Positions 11,478 through 21,739 of a stretch of DNA of 64,000 bases are shown here, piece by piece. Position 1 is the first letter of the stretch. Each line of letters opens with the position of its first letter. The notes below the pieces were generated by a model that was not told the origin of the DNA, searched no databases, and was given only the letters and a program-made list of their open reading frames with translations. Location: NCBI RefSeq assembly GCF_034190915.1, contig NW_026947502.1, positions 35,742,785 through 35,806,784 of the forward strand, read 5' to 3'. The position numbers were made by a program, and so were the translations under genes. Source of the stretch: Cavia porcellus. Lineage: Eukaryota > Chordata > Mammalia > Rodentia > Caviidae.

Positions 11478-12729
11478 ATATGTAGTGTGAAAAATTTTGT
11501 TTTAAAAATGCTAGAAACATTACTCAAGTGTCAAGTATATTCTTTAAAATATAAAATTTCATACTGAAAATATTCCTTGATATTAACTTCATAAGCATAT
11601 GAGGTTCTATACACATTAAATGGCAAATTATATTGTATCATTTTATCTTATGTTTAATTTAAACATTGCTATAAATCTTAGTCCCAAAGTCACTAATGAC
11701 TACAATTAATTATTTAAAATCAGTGAATGAAAATAGAGTTGAGAAGAATAAGATATCTGAAGGTAATTTTAATGTAGACTGACTTTTAGAACTGTATTAA
11801 TGTTTTACATATTCCAAAAGAAAAAACAAACTTTAAAAGATGTAGAAAAATGAAGTTAAATACTCTAAATATGTTTCAAATTCATAACAGTCACAAAGAA
11901 GAAAATAATACTCCAAGTATTCTGACTTATATCCTTTGTGAGTTATATCCCCAAAGCAAAATTACTTCTAAAAAAATATTCATTTGGTAGGTTTCTTGTT
12001 GGAACTGGTATGTGCATAGCATTTCTGAATTTTGTATATAAAAAGATGAATCAAAGAAGTAAGAGCAGTATATTGATCTAAGAAAACAGTGTTCTTATGG
12101 TGAGGAGGAATAGAAATGGACCGAGAAGAGGAACAACACTCCCTTTGGATGTATCCGTATGAATACATGTATGCATTTGAATACTTATGTGTATATACAT
12201 GTGCTCTGCCCAGGGAAGCCCCAGGGCCAAGAAGTCACAAGGCCCCGTGGAAATGAGAAACCCAATGTCCAAAGGCAGTTTCTAAGTGAAAGAAATGAGT
12301 GCTGCCTTCAGAAATTAAAGATTCTGGGTTTGGAGAGGGAAAATATAAATTTAAAGTACTTAATTATCCAGAAAATAAGAAACAATCAAGAAATGATGTG
12401 GAGTTGTAGGAAGGTAAAGTAAAAGATTCCCACCGGCCAAAACTGAAGCATTTATCTGTGGAAAGAATAGTGACAATAATGTAGCACTAAACACTTATTA
12501 AAAGAGAATATATGTCCAGAGTGATATGTAGTTTTACATACATTATGTACCACTATAAATGAATTCAGCAGAATTTTTGAAAATCTTTATGTAATCTTAC
12601 TATATATCTATATATCTTCTTACAAGTATCTATACTTGTACTTTAAAAATCTTTCACTATTACTGAAACTTTTGTCTCATATATAGTTTGGATATGAAAG
12701 CTAAGTAAGTCTATCAATTCTAAGCTAAA
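11478..12729. other. Unassigned AT-rich sequence
   Basis: No gene recognised. A less AT-rich patch at about 12200-12320 ('ctctgcccagggaagcccc') has no identifiable family. Confidence 0.4.
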
Positions 12730-12905
12730 TATGTTTTATTAATTTTTGATAAGTAGTGGCATATATTTGTGGTACATAGTGATTACATTCATCATGGAGA
12801 GTTGATACATGTATCTAACACATCTTAATTATTTTTGCATCTCCTCCTCCTATTCTCACTATAAATTTTCTTAATCTAATTTCCTTGGCAGTTTTTGTAA
12901 TTTGT
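12730..12905 (-). repeat. Old L1 3'-end fragment, antisense
   Basis: 'gtggtacatagtgattacat' and 'gttgatacatgtatctaacacatc' resemble the antisense 3' UTR of old L1M/L1P elements. A related piece is at 57070-57200. Confidence 0.45.
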
Positions 12906-14149
12906 GTTCAACTCAAGGAAGTATGGATATAACATTGCTGAATTTTGTATACTATGGAATTATTAAGAGGTAAATATATTGATCTGAGAAGCCAGTGTTC
13001 TCACTGGTTAAAATTATCAAGAAGTTTGGGAACTATTTGACCTAATGGTAACTCATTTTACAAACTTTTTTTAGATTTATCTATCAGGCTGTGTACTACA
13101 TAAAATTATAATGGACCTGGTACAGGCCGTACAATATACATCTTGGTGGGTGCCATTCACATAGTGGCTTGTGCCAATGCCACGATCTGTGATTTTCAAA
13201 GCACAAAATGCAGTTCATTGGTTTGTAACACCTTGATTCTTGAACACAAAGTAGTGTAAAAGACAAAATATAGGCATGAAATTTCTGTCAAGAAAAAATA
13301 CACAAATCTACGCAAATATACTGACAAGTCCCTATGTTATAATATGTGACAGGGTTTGACCTTACAATCAGAGAAGATGGAAGGTTTCCTGAGAAAAATA
13401 CATTAGTCTCTGCTGAGATCTGAGAAAGAACTGTGATGTGGTTAAAAGAAAAGAGGGAAAGAGAGAGAGAGAGAGAGACAGACAGAATATTTGGGCCAAC
13501 TTTACCGAAAGCTCTTCAGTACAAAAAAAGGAATGATGCTCAGGGAAATCTTGTAAAATAAACAATGGCTAAGATAAACTGTAGGCTGTAAGAGGTTACT
13601 TGACTTACACATTGTCACTTACACTCTTTTCTTGTCTTATTCATTAATGAAGATGTTTAATTATAACATATTTATTCATCACAAATACAAATGTATACCC
13701 TAGAGAGTTTTCTGTTGATAGCTATATTGCAGTGGATTCTAGGATAATTACTCATACAAGGCTGGACACTGATTGCCAGTTCCCAAATAGCAGTGTTCTT
13801 TGTCCTGTTTAGCTTTTCATACCCCACACAGTCTGTTGCTTTGCAAAGAGTGCTTTGTTGCTTTGGAGGTGTTTTGATAATAAGTTGTTGATGTCCCCAT
13901 CATTGTAAGTACTAAAATACAGATGGTCCCTGACATTTCTACTTAAGTGTTTGACTTTATTATGGTGAGGAAGTGAAGCGCATTCAGTAGAAGCTGTACT
14001 TTGCATTTTGAATTTTGATTTTGTTCCCCTGGCTAGTGCTACGCAGAATGATACTCTCAACTGATGCTAGGTGGCAGTAGTGAGCTACAGGTCAGTCAGC
14101 CACACAGTGATGGGATACCACTGGTATGCATTACAGTAGTGCATTGTGT
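12906..14149. other. Unassigned sequence with short (GA)n
   Basis: No gene recognised. A (GA)9 run is at 13461-13478, followed by 'cagacag'. Confidence 0.45.
13461..13478. repeat. (GA)n microsatellite
   Basis: Nine GA units in a purine-rich context (13450-13486). Confidence 0.9.
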
Positions 14150-14691
14150 ATCTTTAGAGTTCTCTACGGGAACAGAACACAAATTATGAAATACTGTGAT
14201 TTTTTTTAGACTGGCTAAAGGATCAGAGGATGGGTAGTCCAACAGTAGCCACCTGCATCCTGGACAGCTAGAGAATCTAGTAGCTGCTCAGTCTAAGAAG
14301 TTGGAAGCCTCTGAGCAACAGACCTGGGATCCAGCTCCAGTTCAAAACTGATGGCCTGGAAGTTTCCTGGAGAATCATTGGTACGAGTCCACACCAAAGG
14401 ACAGAAAAAGATGGCCTCTGATGTCCTCAGGAGGTGGCAGCAGTAAAGGAGGCACTCATTCAAGCAGAATCCAGCTTGCAAGTGCTGGCTAACTTACTAC
14501 GTTTGTTCCATGCAGGGCGCAAGCCTGAGATTGTGCTGCCTACAGTCAGGGAAGATCTTTTCCCCACATTTACTGTCCTACATGCCAGTGATCTCTGGAA
14601 GCTGCCCCCCACATGTAACCAAGCACACCCAGAAATCTGCTTTACTAATCTCTCGACCTAAGCCAGTTGACAGTGAAGATTAACTGACACA
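14150..14691 (-). mobile_element. ERVL-type LTR, antisense
   Basis: Blocks 'agagttctctacgggaacag', 'agactggctaaaggatcaga', 'tgatgtcctcaggaggtgg', 'ctctggaagctgcc' and the end 'gttgacagtgaagattaact' reproduce, in reverse, an ERVL (MLT2-like) LTR. In sense it would begin with the usual '...taatcttcactgtcaac'. Boundaries are approximate and no clean target-site duplication was found. Confidence 0.6.
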
Positions 14692-15416
14692 CTGAGCTAT
14701 GCTGTTCAGTAAATTAGATGAATTAAATGCAGTTTTGAATTACAATATTTTTAACTTAAAATGAGCTTATTGTGATGTAACCCCATTATAAATCAAGCAA
14801 CATCTGTATAAATAATTACTACAGCAAGATGTTTGATCGTGACTTGAAGATATCTTTATATTTAAAAGCTATGTAAGGGCATGCGAACATTCTCAACCAT
14901 GTGCTACTCACTATTTTCATTTGATCCTGGTATTCTTCTAAGAAATCAATGCAATTTACCTGAAAGTCAAACAAATTTGAATTGATAAAATAATAGTGAC
15001 AGGTCAATCTTAAGAGAGTTTTACATAAAGATATATTATGCTTCAATTTATAGCAATGTATATATGTAATACTATATTCTTATCAAATTATCATATAATT
15101 TTATTTTTTAATTAAATATAGCTTACATTATTTTTGCTATCAAAATACCAGGGTAGTTTGTTGCTAATAGAATATCATATGTACTTAATTCTTTTATTAG
15201 GTTTATTTAATTTTCAGGAAATAAAGTTAGTCCTGAAGGATGTTTGTGAATACCTAATGTTGGACTGTGGTGAGTCCTCAGTCTTCAGCTATATTTACTT
15301 GGCAATATATACTTTTTTCCTTTGTCCACACTGGCTAAAAGCAGAATTTGTAATTTCCATCTATATTATTTCTTATAGTTATTTTGAGATTATTTTATTT
15401 CTAATAAAAAAACGGT
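14692..15416. other. Unassigned AT-rich sequence
   Basis: No gene recognised. Open frames of 75-96 codons here are AT-driven and lack protein character. Confidence 0.45.
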
Positions 15417-16524
15417 TGTCTTAGTTACTTTTCTTGTGCTGAGAAAAAATACCTGACACCCCAAGTTAAAGGAACAGAGGTTTATTGTAGCTCACACTTT
15501 GTGGAGGCTTCAGTCCATAATTATCTGGCTCCAAGGCAATGTGGCATGTCAGAAGGACACCTCAGAGAAGAGACAGTTTACGGTGGACAGAAGGCATTAA
15601 AGGAGTAAAGTGGAAACCAGTATCCTGCCTTTCCCTTTTATCCCTTCCAGGCTACCTGCCCTCTCAAAGGTTCTACCCACACGGGGGTGGGGGGGGGCTG
15701 GGGGCTTCCCATTATCCACATCCAGGCCTACGCTATGGAAAGTCCAGTGGGGATATCAGTTTTGCACCTGGCAACATGACACATGGATGAAAAGAAAGAC
15801 AAAGTGAGGAAAATCTCCAGGCAAAAATAATCTGGGATGACTCAATGCTTTTGTTGTAACAAAGGGCCAAAAGTCAGAGCACTCATGACTTTATTGGTAC
15901 CAATTATGGAGGTGGGTGGGGTCACAGCAGAGGGCATGGGAGAGAACCTTTGCAGTCATGATGCGTAAGGATGAACAGAGCATGCCTGCACCAGAGGCAG
16001 AGGCTCCCCAGTTAGTGATGCAGCAGATACCTTGATGTATACAGGCTAGCACTTTTACTGCCAGGAAGATATAATTCTTGTTGAGTCTCATGACCTCAGC
16101 TAAGATGCCATCTAATGTCTTAGCAGTGGAATTTCACAGGCTCTTGATTAAGTCCCCATTCCAGCCATCAGCACAGAGGTGCAGTGAGGAATTTTCATTC
16201 ACAGACAGCAGTGAGATGGTGTTTTGGCAGGGCTCAATCACATTCTTTTGGACAATTAAGGGAACATCTGCGTCTATATAGCCAGCTCTGCATATCTCAG
16301 TAAATAGGTTTGAAATAAAGGTCAAGTAAAGATGGACGCAAGGGCTTGGCATTCTCTCACCCTAGGCCTAACCAGTCAGTGCACTGTTTTAGCAACCACA
16401 CGCCCTTAATCCCAGCATCACACACAATCCCAGAATCACGCATTATAGATCCAGCCACCTCTGAAAAGCACCACCTATGACCACACAGGGATTTGGAGAG
16501 GACATCTAGACACAAACCATAACA
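15417..16524 (-). mobile_element. MaLR LTR, antisense, split by an unknown insert
   Basis: The plus strand runs from TGTCTTAGTTACTTTTCTTG to '...agacacaaaccataaca', so the LTR is inverted, of the same general type as 34591-34957. Its outer parts (15417 to about 15690 and about 16385-16524) match MaLR layout, including 'ggtttattgtagctcac' and 'gaggacatctagacacaaacc'. The middle 0.7 kb does not. Flanking pentamers ACGGT and ATAGT are only a weak duplication. Confidence 0.7.
15700..16385 (-). pseudogene. Unidentified insert in MaLR LTR, possible retrocopy
   Basis: This roughly 0.7-kb block is foreign to the LTR around it and has more balanced base composition. On the minus strand one frame is open for 72 codons (16134-16352) and, after a stop, continues in the same frame for another 66 (15891-16091). 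An AATAAA lies just after (about 15892-15898 on the plus strand as 'tttatt'). This is the shape of a partial mRNA copy in minus orientation. No poly-A tract or clear duplication is visible and I do not recognise the protein. It could instead be an unfamiliar repeat. Confidence 0.3.
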
Positions 16525-17324
16525 ATAGTAATCTCATTTTTCCAACTTGTTAGTTGTATTACAGTTATTTAAGTTCTAGTTTTCTTTTCAACTGGCCATT
16601 TTTCTAGTCTTAATTTTACATATTTATATATTTTATATATTTCACTATAAAAATTTCAAATGTTTTGAAAAATTGAAAGTATTTGACAGTTAACATCCAA
16701 ATACCCAACATTATTTGATTTTTATCATCAACCATTTACTTGCTAATTGTTTGCAATTGATTTTTGAAAATGTTTTATCTAATTCTTAGATTTTTCTCAA
16801 ATAAATACTAGGTGAATAATCATTTTTCTTCTATTCATCAGTATTACAGTACTTGATCCTTGGCTAAGTTAAAAAATTCTTTTTAAATATTGACCATTGT
16901 TGACATCCCCATGAATAAGAATATGTCCCATAATTTATCGGCATTTTAGAAATGGTTTGCCACTGATTTTTTTGAGGCAGCATTGTTATAGCATAGAAAG
17001 ATGTCTTCACAGGGGTATTTATTGAAAATTTTCAAAAACAGTGTGAGCATTTATTGATAATCACAGCTTTTCTCTTATTATTTTTCTGATCAATTAGTTG
17101 GCTAATTCATTTATTTATGAAACATTTATTAAAATCTTGTTTTTAATAGATACTAAACATATGCTGATAAAACAATCTAACAGCCCTGATTCTGGACTTT
17201 GTGGAGATGCTAATTTATTGATATTAATATAGTTATGATTATATTATGTTATTAAAATATCCTTTTGTTAAATAAAACCTATTTGGTTTTAATATTTTAT
17301 TCTTTCAATTCATAATGTCTTATT
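16525..17324. other. Unassigned AT-rich sequence
   Basis: No gene recognised. 'atgaataagaatatgtccc' and surrounding text are faintly L1-like antisense but too diverged to call. Confidence 0.4.
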
Positions 17325-17640
17325 CTATTGGGGATGCTTACAAAAACACTACAAACTAGGTAGTTTCTGCACCCCAAATCTTTTCTTCATGAATTTGGTG
17401 CTCACAAAGTCCACAATCAAGAAAGATTTAGTGTTTGGTGAGAGCTCATTTTTACTAAGAGATGACGTGTTGCTGCATCTCAGCTGGTGCAAGGGCCAGG
17501 GGTTCCTTTTGTGCCTATAGAAGCCAGTAATCTATTGATGAGGCTTTCCCCTCAAGATTTAATCTTCTCTCAAACGGCTTGCTTCCTAATGTAACTTTGA
17601 GGTGTAGGCTCTAAACATGTAACTTTGATAAAATCATATT
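17325..17640 (-). repeat. MaLR-like LTR, antisense
   Basis: The order 'cactacaaactaggtagttt', 'gatttagtgtttggtgagagctcat', 'ttgatgaggctttcccctca', 'cttcctaatg' is the reverse of the element seen in sense at 33153-33510. Confidence 0.5.
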
Positions 17641-18546
17641 TGAATAATAACAACTGATTAATTGGGTTTCTAATATTTTACAAAGTCTTTGCATGTTTAA
17701 TGAAATCTATCATTAGCTTTTATTTTGATTTGTTTCTGAGCTTACCAAATACATAGATGATGATTGTTTTATGATTTGTCAAACTTTTTCTGTGACCTGA
17801 AATTTTTCATGACTTGGCATATAAGCTATCTGTTTCTTGAAGATTTGAAATAATTTGTCCATTTCTAAGGTAATTCTTTTTAAATTTGAAATGCTTTATG
17901 ATTTAGTTCATGGTTTCACTTTTTAACTTTTTTGTTTATTGAAGGAGAAAGCCCATATTTAATAAGAGGCATTTCTATAGCAACAAAAGAAAAATAAATG
18001 TTAATATTTGGAGCAGTATTATAAACTAGTTTCTGAGTCTGGAAGGAAGCCAGCTGAGAACATTTCTAGAGATTTGGATTTAGAATGTCATTTGGAATAG
18101 AAACAGGCAGGGGCAATTTGACAGAATGACCTGGTCCATAGTTTTTGAATCAGGTGTCCCACAGAATTGTTCTGAGTAGTCTAAGGGACACAGAGTTATT
18201 CATATATAATCTGTTGTGATTTCTCCAAAGTCTTTATCAAGCCATGTAGCTTCAGATTGCAGTATTTCAAGGAAAGCACAGCTTTTGTTTTTAATCACAG
18301 AAACAATAAATCACTTTTAAAATTCCTTCATGTCAAGTTACATAGATACTTATATCATCTATACTTGTTCTTTTTCATTATTAATTTGTAATATTTATAA
18401 AGTCAGAGATCTATCTGCTTCTACCCTAGGTAAGTGCTATACCTTTACATGGAAACTGGTGACATATTTTAATAACCTCTTAAAAGTGTATGTGATGATT
18501 TCATTTGTACAAAACCAAAGACTATGTTATTTTCTTCTGAAATAAC
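17641..18546. other. Unassigned AT-rich sequence
   Basis: No gene or named repeat recognised. Confidence 0.4.
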
Positions 18547-18625
18547 CTATGGTTATGCATTACATAACACTTTGGTCAACAATAGACTATCTGTACAACA
18601 GTGGTCCCATACAAGTAAATCCTCT
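18547..18625 (-). mobile_element. DNA-transposon-like fragment
   Basis: 'ggttatgcattacataacac', 'ttggtcaacaatag' and 'gtggtcccata' are the reverse of the terminal block of the element at 1165-1335. Confidence 0.45.
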
Positions 18626-19504
18626 AATAATGTGTTAGCCTTCATAATAAACTTCATGGTGTTTGTATGAGAAAACTGCCTATTGATTTCGCTCTCCAAA
18701 TGTGTCCCCCTTGTTGAGCATTGTTAAGCATCCATGACTATTTCATTCTGTCACACAGAGAAATGTGGAGAGAAGCCAGAAAATGGTATTTAGTTTCAGT
18801 AGTTTTAAATTAAAGTTTTACTGCTTAAATTTCTTTACTATGGACAATTATCCCTATTTTATAAATAAAAATGTGAATAGGAGTTCACTGTATAGTGAAT
18901 AATTGTGGACCACAATTTGTTTATACATTTTGTATTTTGGTAATTATAGCAAACTTTATTTTTAGTTACATCAATTTTAAAGAACTACACAAATTTCTTT
19001 TTAAGTTATACAAAATCATATTTCTGTCTGCTTCTGCTGGCAGAAATACTCAGCTTCAGAAATCTCTTAATCCAGTTCATAATATTAACCTCATAGATGG
19101 GGGTTAAAGTTCATTACAGTTGTTGCTAAAAGATTCTTTTCCTGAGTATGGAAGCTTGCTGTTTAAAGAAGTTATTCTGTCTCTCTCTACCTCTTAGCAA
19201 TACAGGATTAAGTATTGAGGGCTAGTAGCTTGGAACTCTGAAGGTCAAACACAGGCTTGTTTTCAGAAGATTTCTACTTTATTAACTTGTCAATACTTGA
19301 CAATATCTGTCTCTTCTTACACTGCTAGGGATCATATATCTGTCCTCACTACTATGAAAGCTTTAATCCTGTAAATCACCTCTGAAATGGTTTGATGTTG
19401 TGCCTGTACTCCCCATTTTGAAATTCAGATACCAAGTAGGACTAACAGGAATGCAATGGCAGGATAGCTCAGTAGTAAGTGTAGATGAAGAAGCCGCTGT
19501 AGAA
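18626..19504. other. Unassigned sequence
   Basis: No gene recognised. A diverged ID-like string ('aggatagctcagtagtaag') occurs at about 19463, too short to call alone. Confidence 0.4.
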
Positions 19505-19682
19505 CTTTTCATATTTTGTCATGTATTGAACTCATCTAGAGAGCTTGTTAAACAGATCTCTGCTCTTTTTGCTTGCTCCCCAGCCACTAAATTTCTAATT
19601 TACTTATCTAGGTAGAGCCTTGCTGATATTCAGAAGACCGTGATACTAGTGGTCTGGAAATGGCACTTTAATAAGTAGTGCG
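19505..19682 (+). mobile_element. MER5A-like hAT MITE
   Basis: 'agagcttgttaaacagatc', 'ccagccactaaatttctaattta', 'gtggtctggaaatggcact' follow the order of MER5A, a non-autonomous hAT element. Confidence 0.55.
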
Positions 19683-19688
19683 CAGGGC

Positions 19689-19838
19689 TTCCATGAGGCC
19701 AGGTGGGGGCTTCATTGAATCTGCCTAGGGCTATACTTTGACCTTCTTTTCTCAAAGATTTTGATAATCCGGTAAGTCTGAACATGTGGTGACAGTAGGA
19801 ATCACTTTACAAATTGTTCGGGTTTAGGCTCCTATGGG
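19689..19838 (+). repeat. Dispersed direct repeat, copy 1
   Basis: A roughly 145-bp stretch from 'tccatgaggccaggtggggg' to 'gggtttaggctcct' is repeated with moderate divergence at 21081-21228. It continues into a MER5-like tail ('gattcagtggatctggagg', 19862-19905). Confidence 0.7.
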
Positions 19839-19915
19839 TCATCTTCAGAGGTTATGTATGATTCAGTGGATCTGGAGGAGTCCAGGCATTTGAATTTTTA
19901 ACACATGGTACCGAT

Positions 19916-19918
<3 letters not shown>

Positions 19919-19957
<39 letters not shown>
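19919..19957. repeat. (AT)n microsatellite
   Basis: About 19 AT units. Confidence 0.95.
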
Positions 19958-19958
<1 letters not shown>

Positions 19959-19959
19959 T

Positions 19960-20616
19960 ATGATTTGATTAGAACCTGTATTACTATCATTTCTTTTCAC
20001 ACATCGTGCTCTAAACTATTCTCTTATCTCCTAATATTAGTAATTAGTAATATTAAAGGTGATGAAATTTAATGAGTAACTTATTAAGGAAAAGTAGATT
20101 GTAGAGTTATACCTATAAGTTTCATCTTTACTTAACAAAGCCTAGATGATTGTTCTCCATATTTCTATAAAAAATAGATGTAAAAGATCACTGCGAAACT
20201 GGTAGCTTTATCAGAATTAAAACTGTAGTGCCCTAGAAGACATCAAATCTATTCAATTGACCTTGAAAGGCCAAACTTGTATAAAGAAAATGCAACTAGG
20301 AAGATATGAGGAGGTCTTGAAAACAAAAGGAGAAGAAAAATAAGCTACTACTTTGTGTCAGTTTAGATCTAGACGTATATTCAATACAAAAAATAGAAAT
20401 GTAAATATTTTATATATTCTCAAGGCCATGATGGACACCTTTCTTTTGTTTGTTAAGTGAATGATTCAAAAATTTAAGTTGAAAACAAATTGATTCATTT
20501 TGCTTAGACCTCTCAATATAATGATCCTGTAAAACCATGGTATTGGGGCCTTTTCTTTACAATGTCAGTGACATTAAGATTCAGACTTAAAAAGGGGAAA
20601 GGAAGGGAGAGGACAG
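19960..20616. other. Unassigned AT-rich sequence
   Basis: No gene recognised. A small inverted repeat 'taatattagtaattagtaatatta' lies at about 20032-20056. Confidence 0.45.

Positions 20617-20617
<1 letters not shown>

Positions 20618-20650
<33 letters not shown>
20618..20650. repeat. (AT)n microsatellite
   Basis: About 16 AT units, grading into 'acatatacacac'. Confidence 0.95.
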
Positions 20651-20657
<7 letters not shown>

Positions 20658-21080
20658 CACACATAAGAGAGCTAAAATAATTATGCTACTAATTTCTATT
20701 AGTTTGAAAAAAGTTTGTGCTTATATTGTTTGATCAGTTTTGCATACCTATATTTTATAACCTGAGTGACTAATTTGTAGATAATATGTCATATATAAAT
20801 CATTAATTTCCTATTATCGTGTTTTCAAATTCTGCATCATTGTTTTAATTCTTTTTCTCTCTTTAAAATAAAAAAGATTCAAAATTAAGCAAAACTAATA
20901 AAAGAAATCAAAGAAGTCACATTTTTGTAAAAAGTGAATAAAACTTTCTATGTCAAATAAAATTCACTACATGTGTTCTTGCCAGTATAAAGAAGAGGAA
21001 CATTCTAGTTAGGCTATTTAGCATGTTTTGTAGTAATTTGCAATAAAATCTAAGACAGGGTGATTATAGTGAAAATTGCT

Positions 21081-21228
21081 TTCATGAGGCCACCTGGGGG
21101 CTTAATGGAATTGACTAATGGCTATAGTTTGACCCTCCTTTCTCAAAGATATTGATAATCCATTAATTCTGACCATTTAACGATTATAGGAATCACTTTA
21201 CAAATTGTCAGGGTTTAGGATCCTAATC
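21081..21228 (+). repeat. Dispersed direct repeat, copy 2
   Basis: Matches 19689-19838 through 'tcatgaggccacctgggggc', 'tttctcaaagatattgataatcca' and 'ggaatcactttacaaattgt'. The copies lie about 1.39 kb apart in the same orientation. Confidence 0.7.
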
Positions 21229-21739
21229 TCTTTATATAGCCTATGTGCCTCCTGACAGCTATATAGATTGAAATCCTTTGCATTTGGTAGTTTTTCTTAA
21301 TATTACCTTCATAATAATCCAATTTGCTTTTCTAAAGTATTTTTAAATTATCCATTCTTCTTGTGAATGTTGATTTTATGAAGACCCTAGACATTTTATA
21401 GCACATCAGGTATGCATTTGGCCTCTGTGATGATTTGCACTGTTTCTTAAGTGGCAATTTTAACTGAAGTGTACTACAGTAATGGACAACCAATGTGTTG
21501 TTCCATGTGAATGTGCTGATATAACCAGCACTCAGATCAAGAAAGTGAGAATCACCAGCACTCAGCACTCCTTGGGCTCTTGCATAATCTTTCTGGAATC
21601 AACTCCCATTCAGGGGGACACTCTGCTATCAACTTCTATCTTCTACCCTGTCTATTTTTTTGAAGGTAGACTAAATAGAATCATAGAAGATAGACTCACT
21701 TGTACTTAGTTTCTTTAACTCAATTTTGGGATATGAGCT

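Noticed and set aside
11287..11567. Cys/Val- and His/Thr-repeat open frames on both strands
   Set aside because: They are translations of the (CA)n microsatellite.
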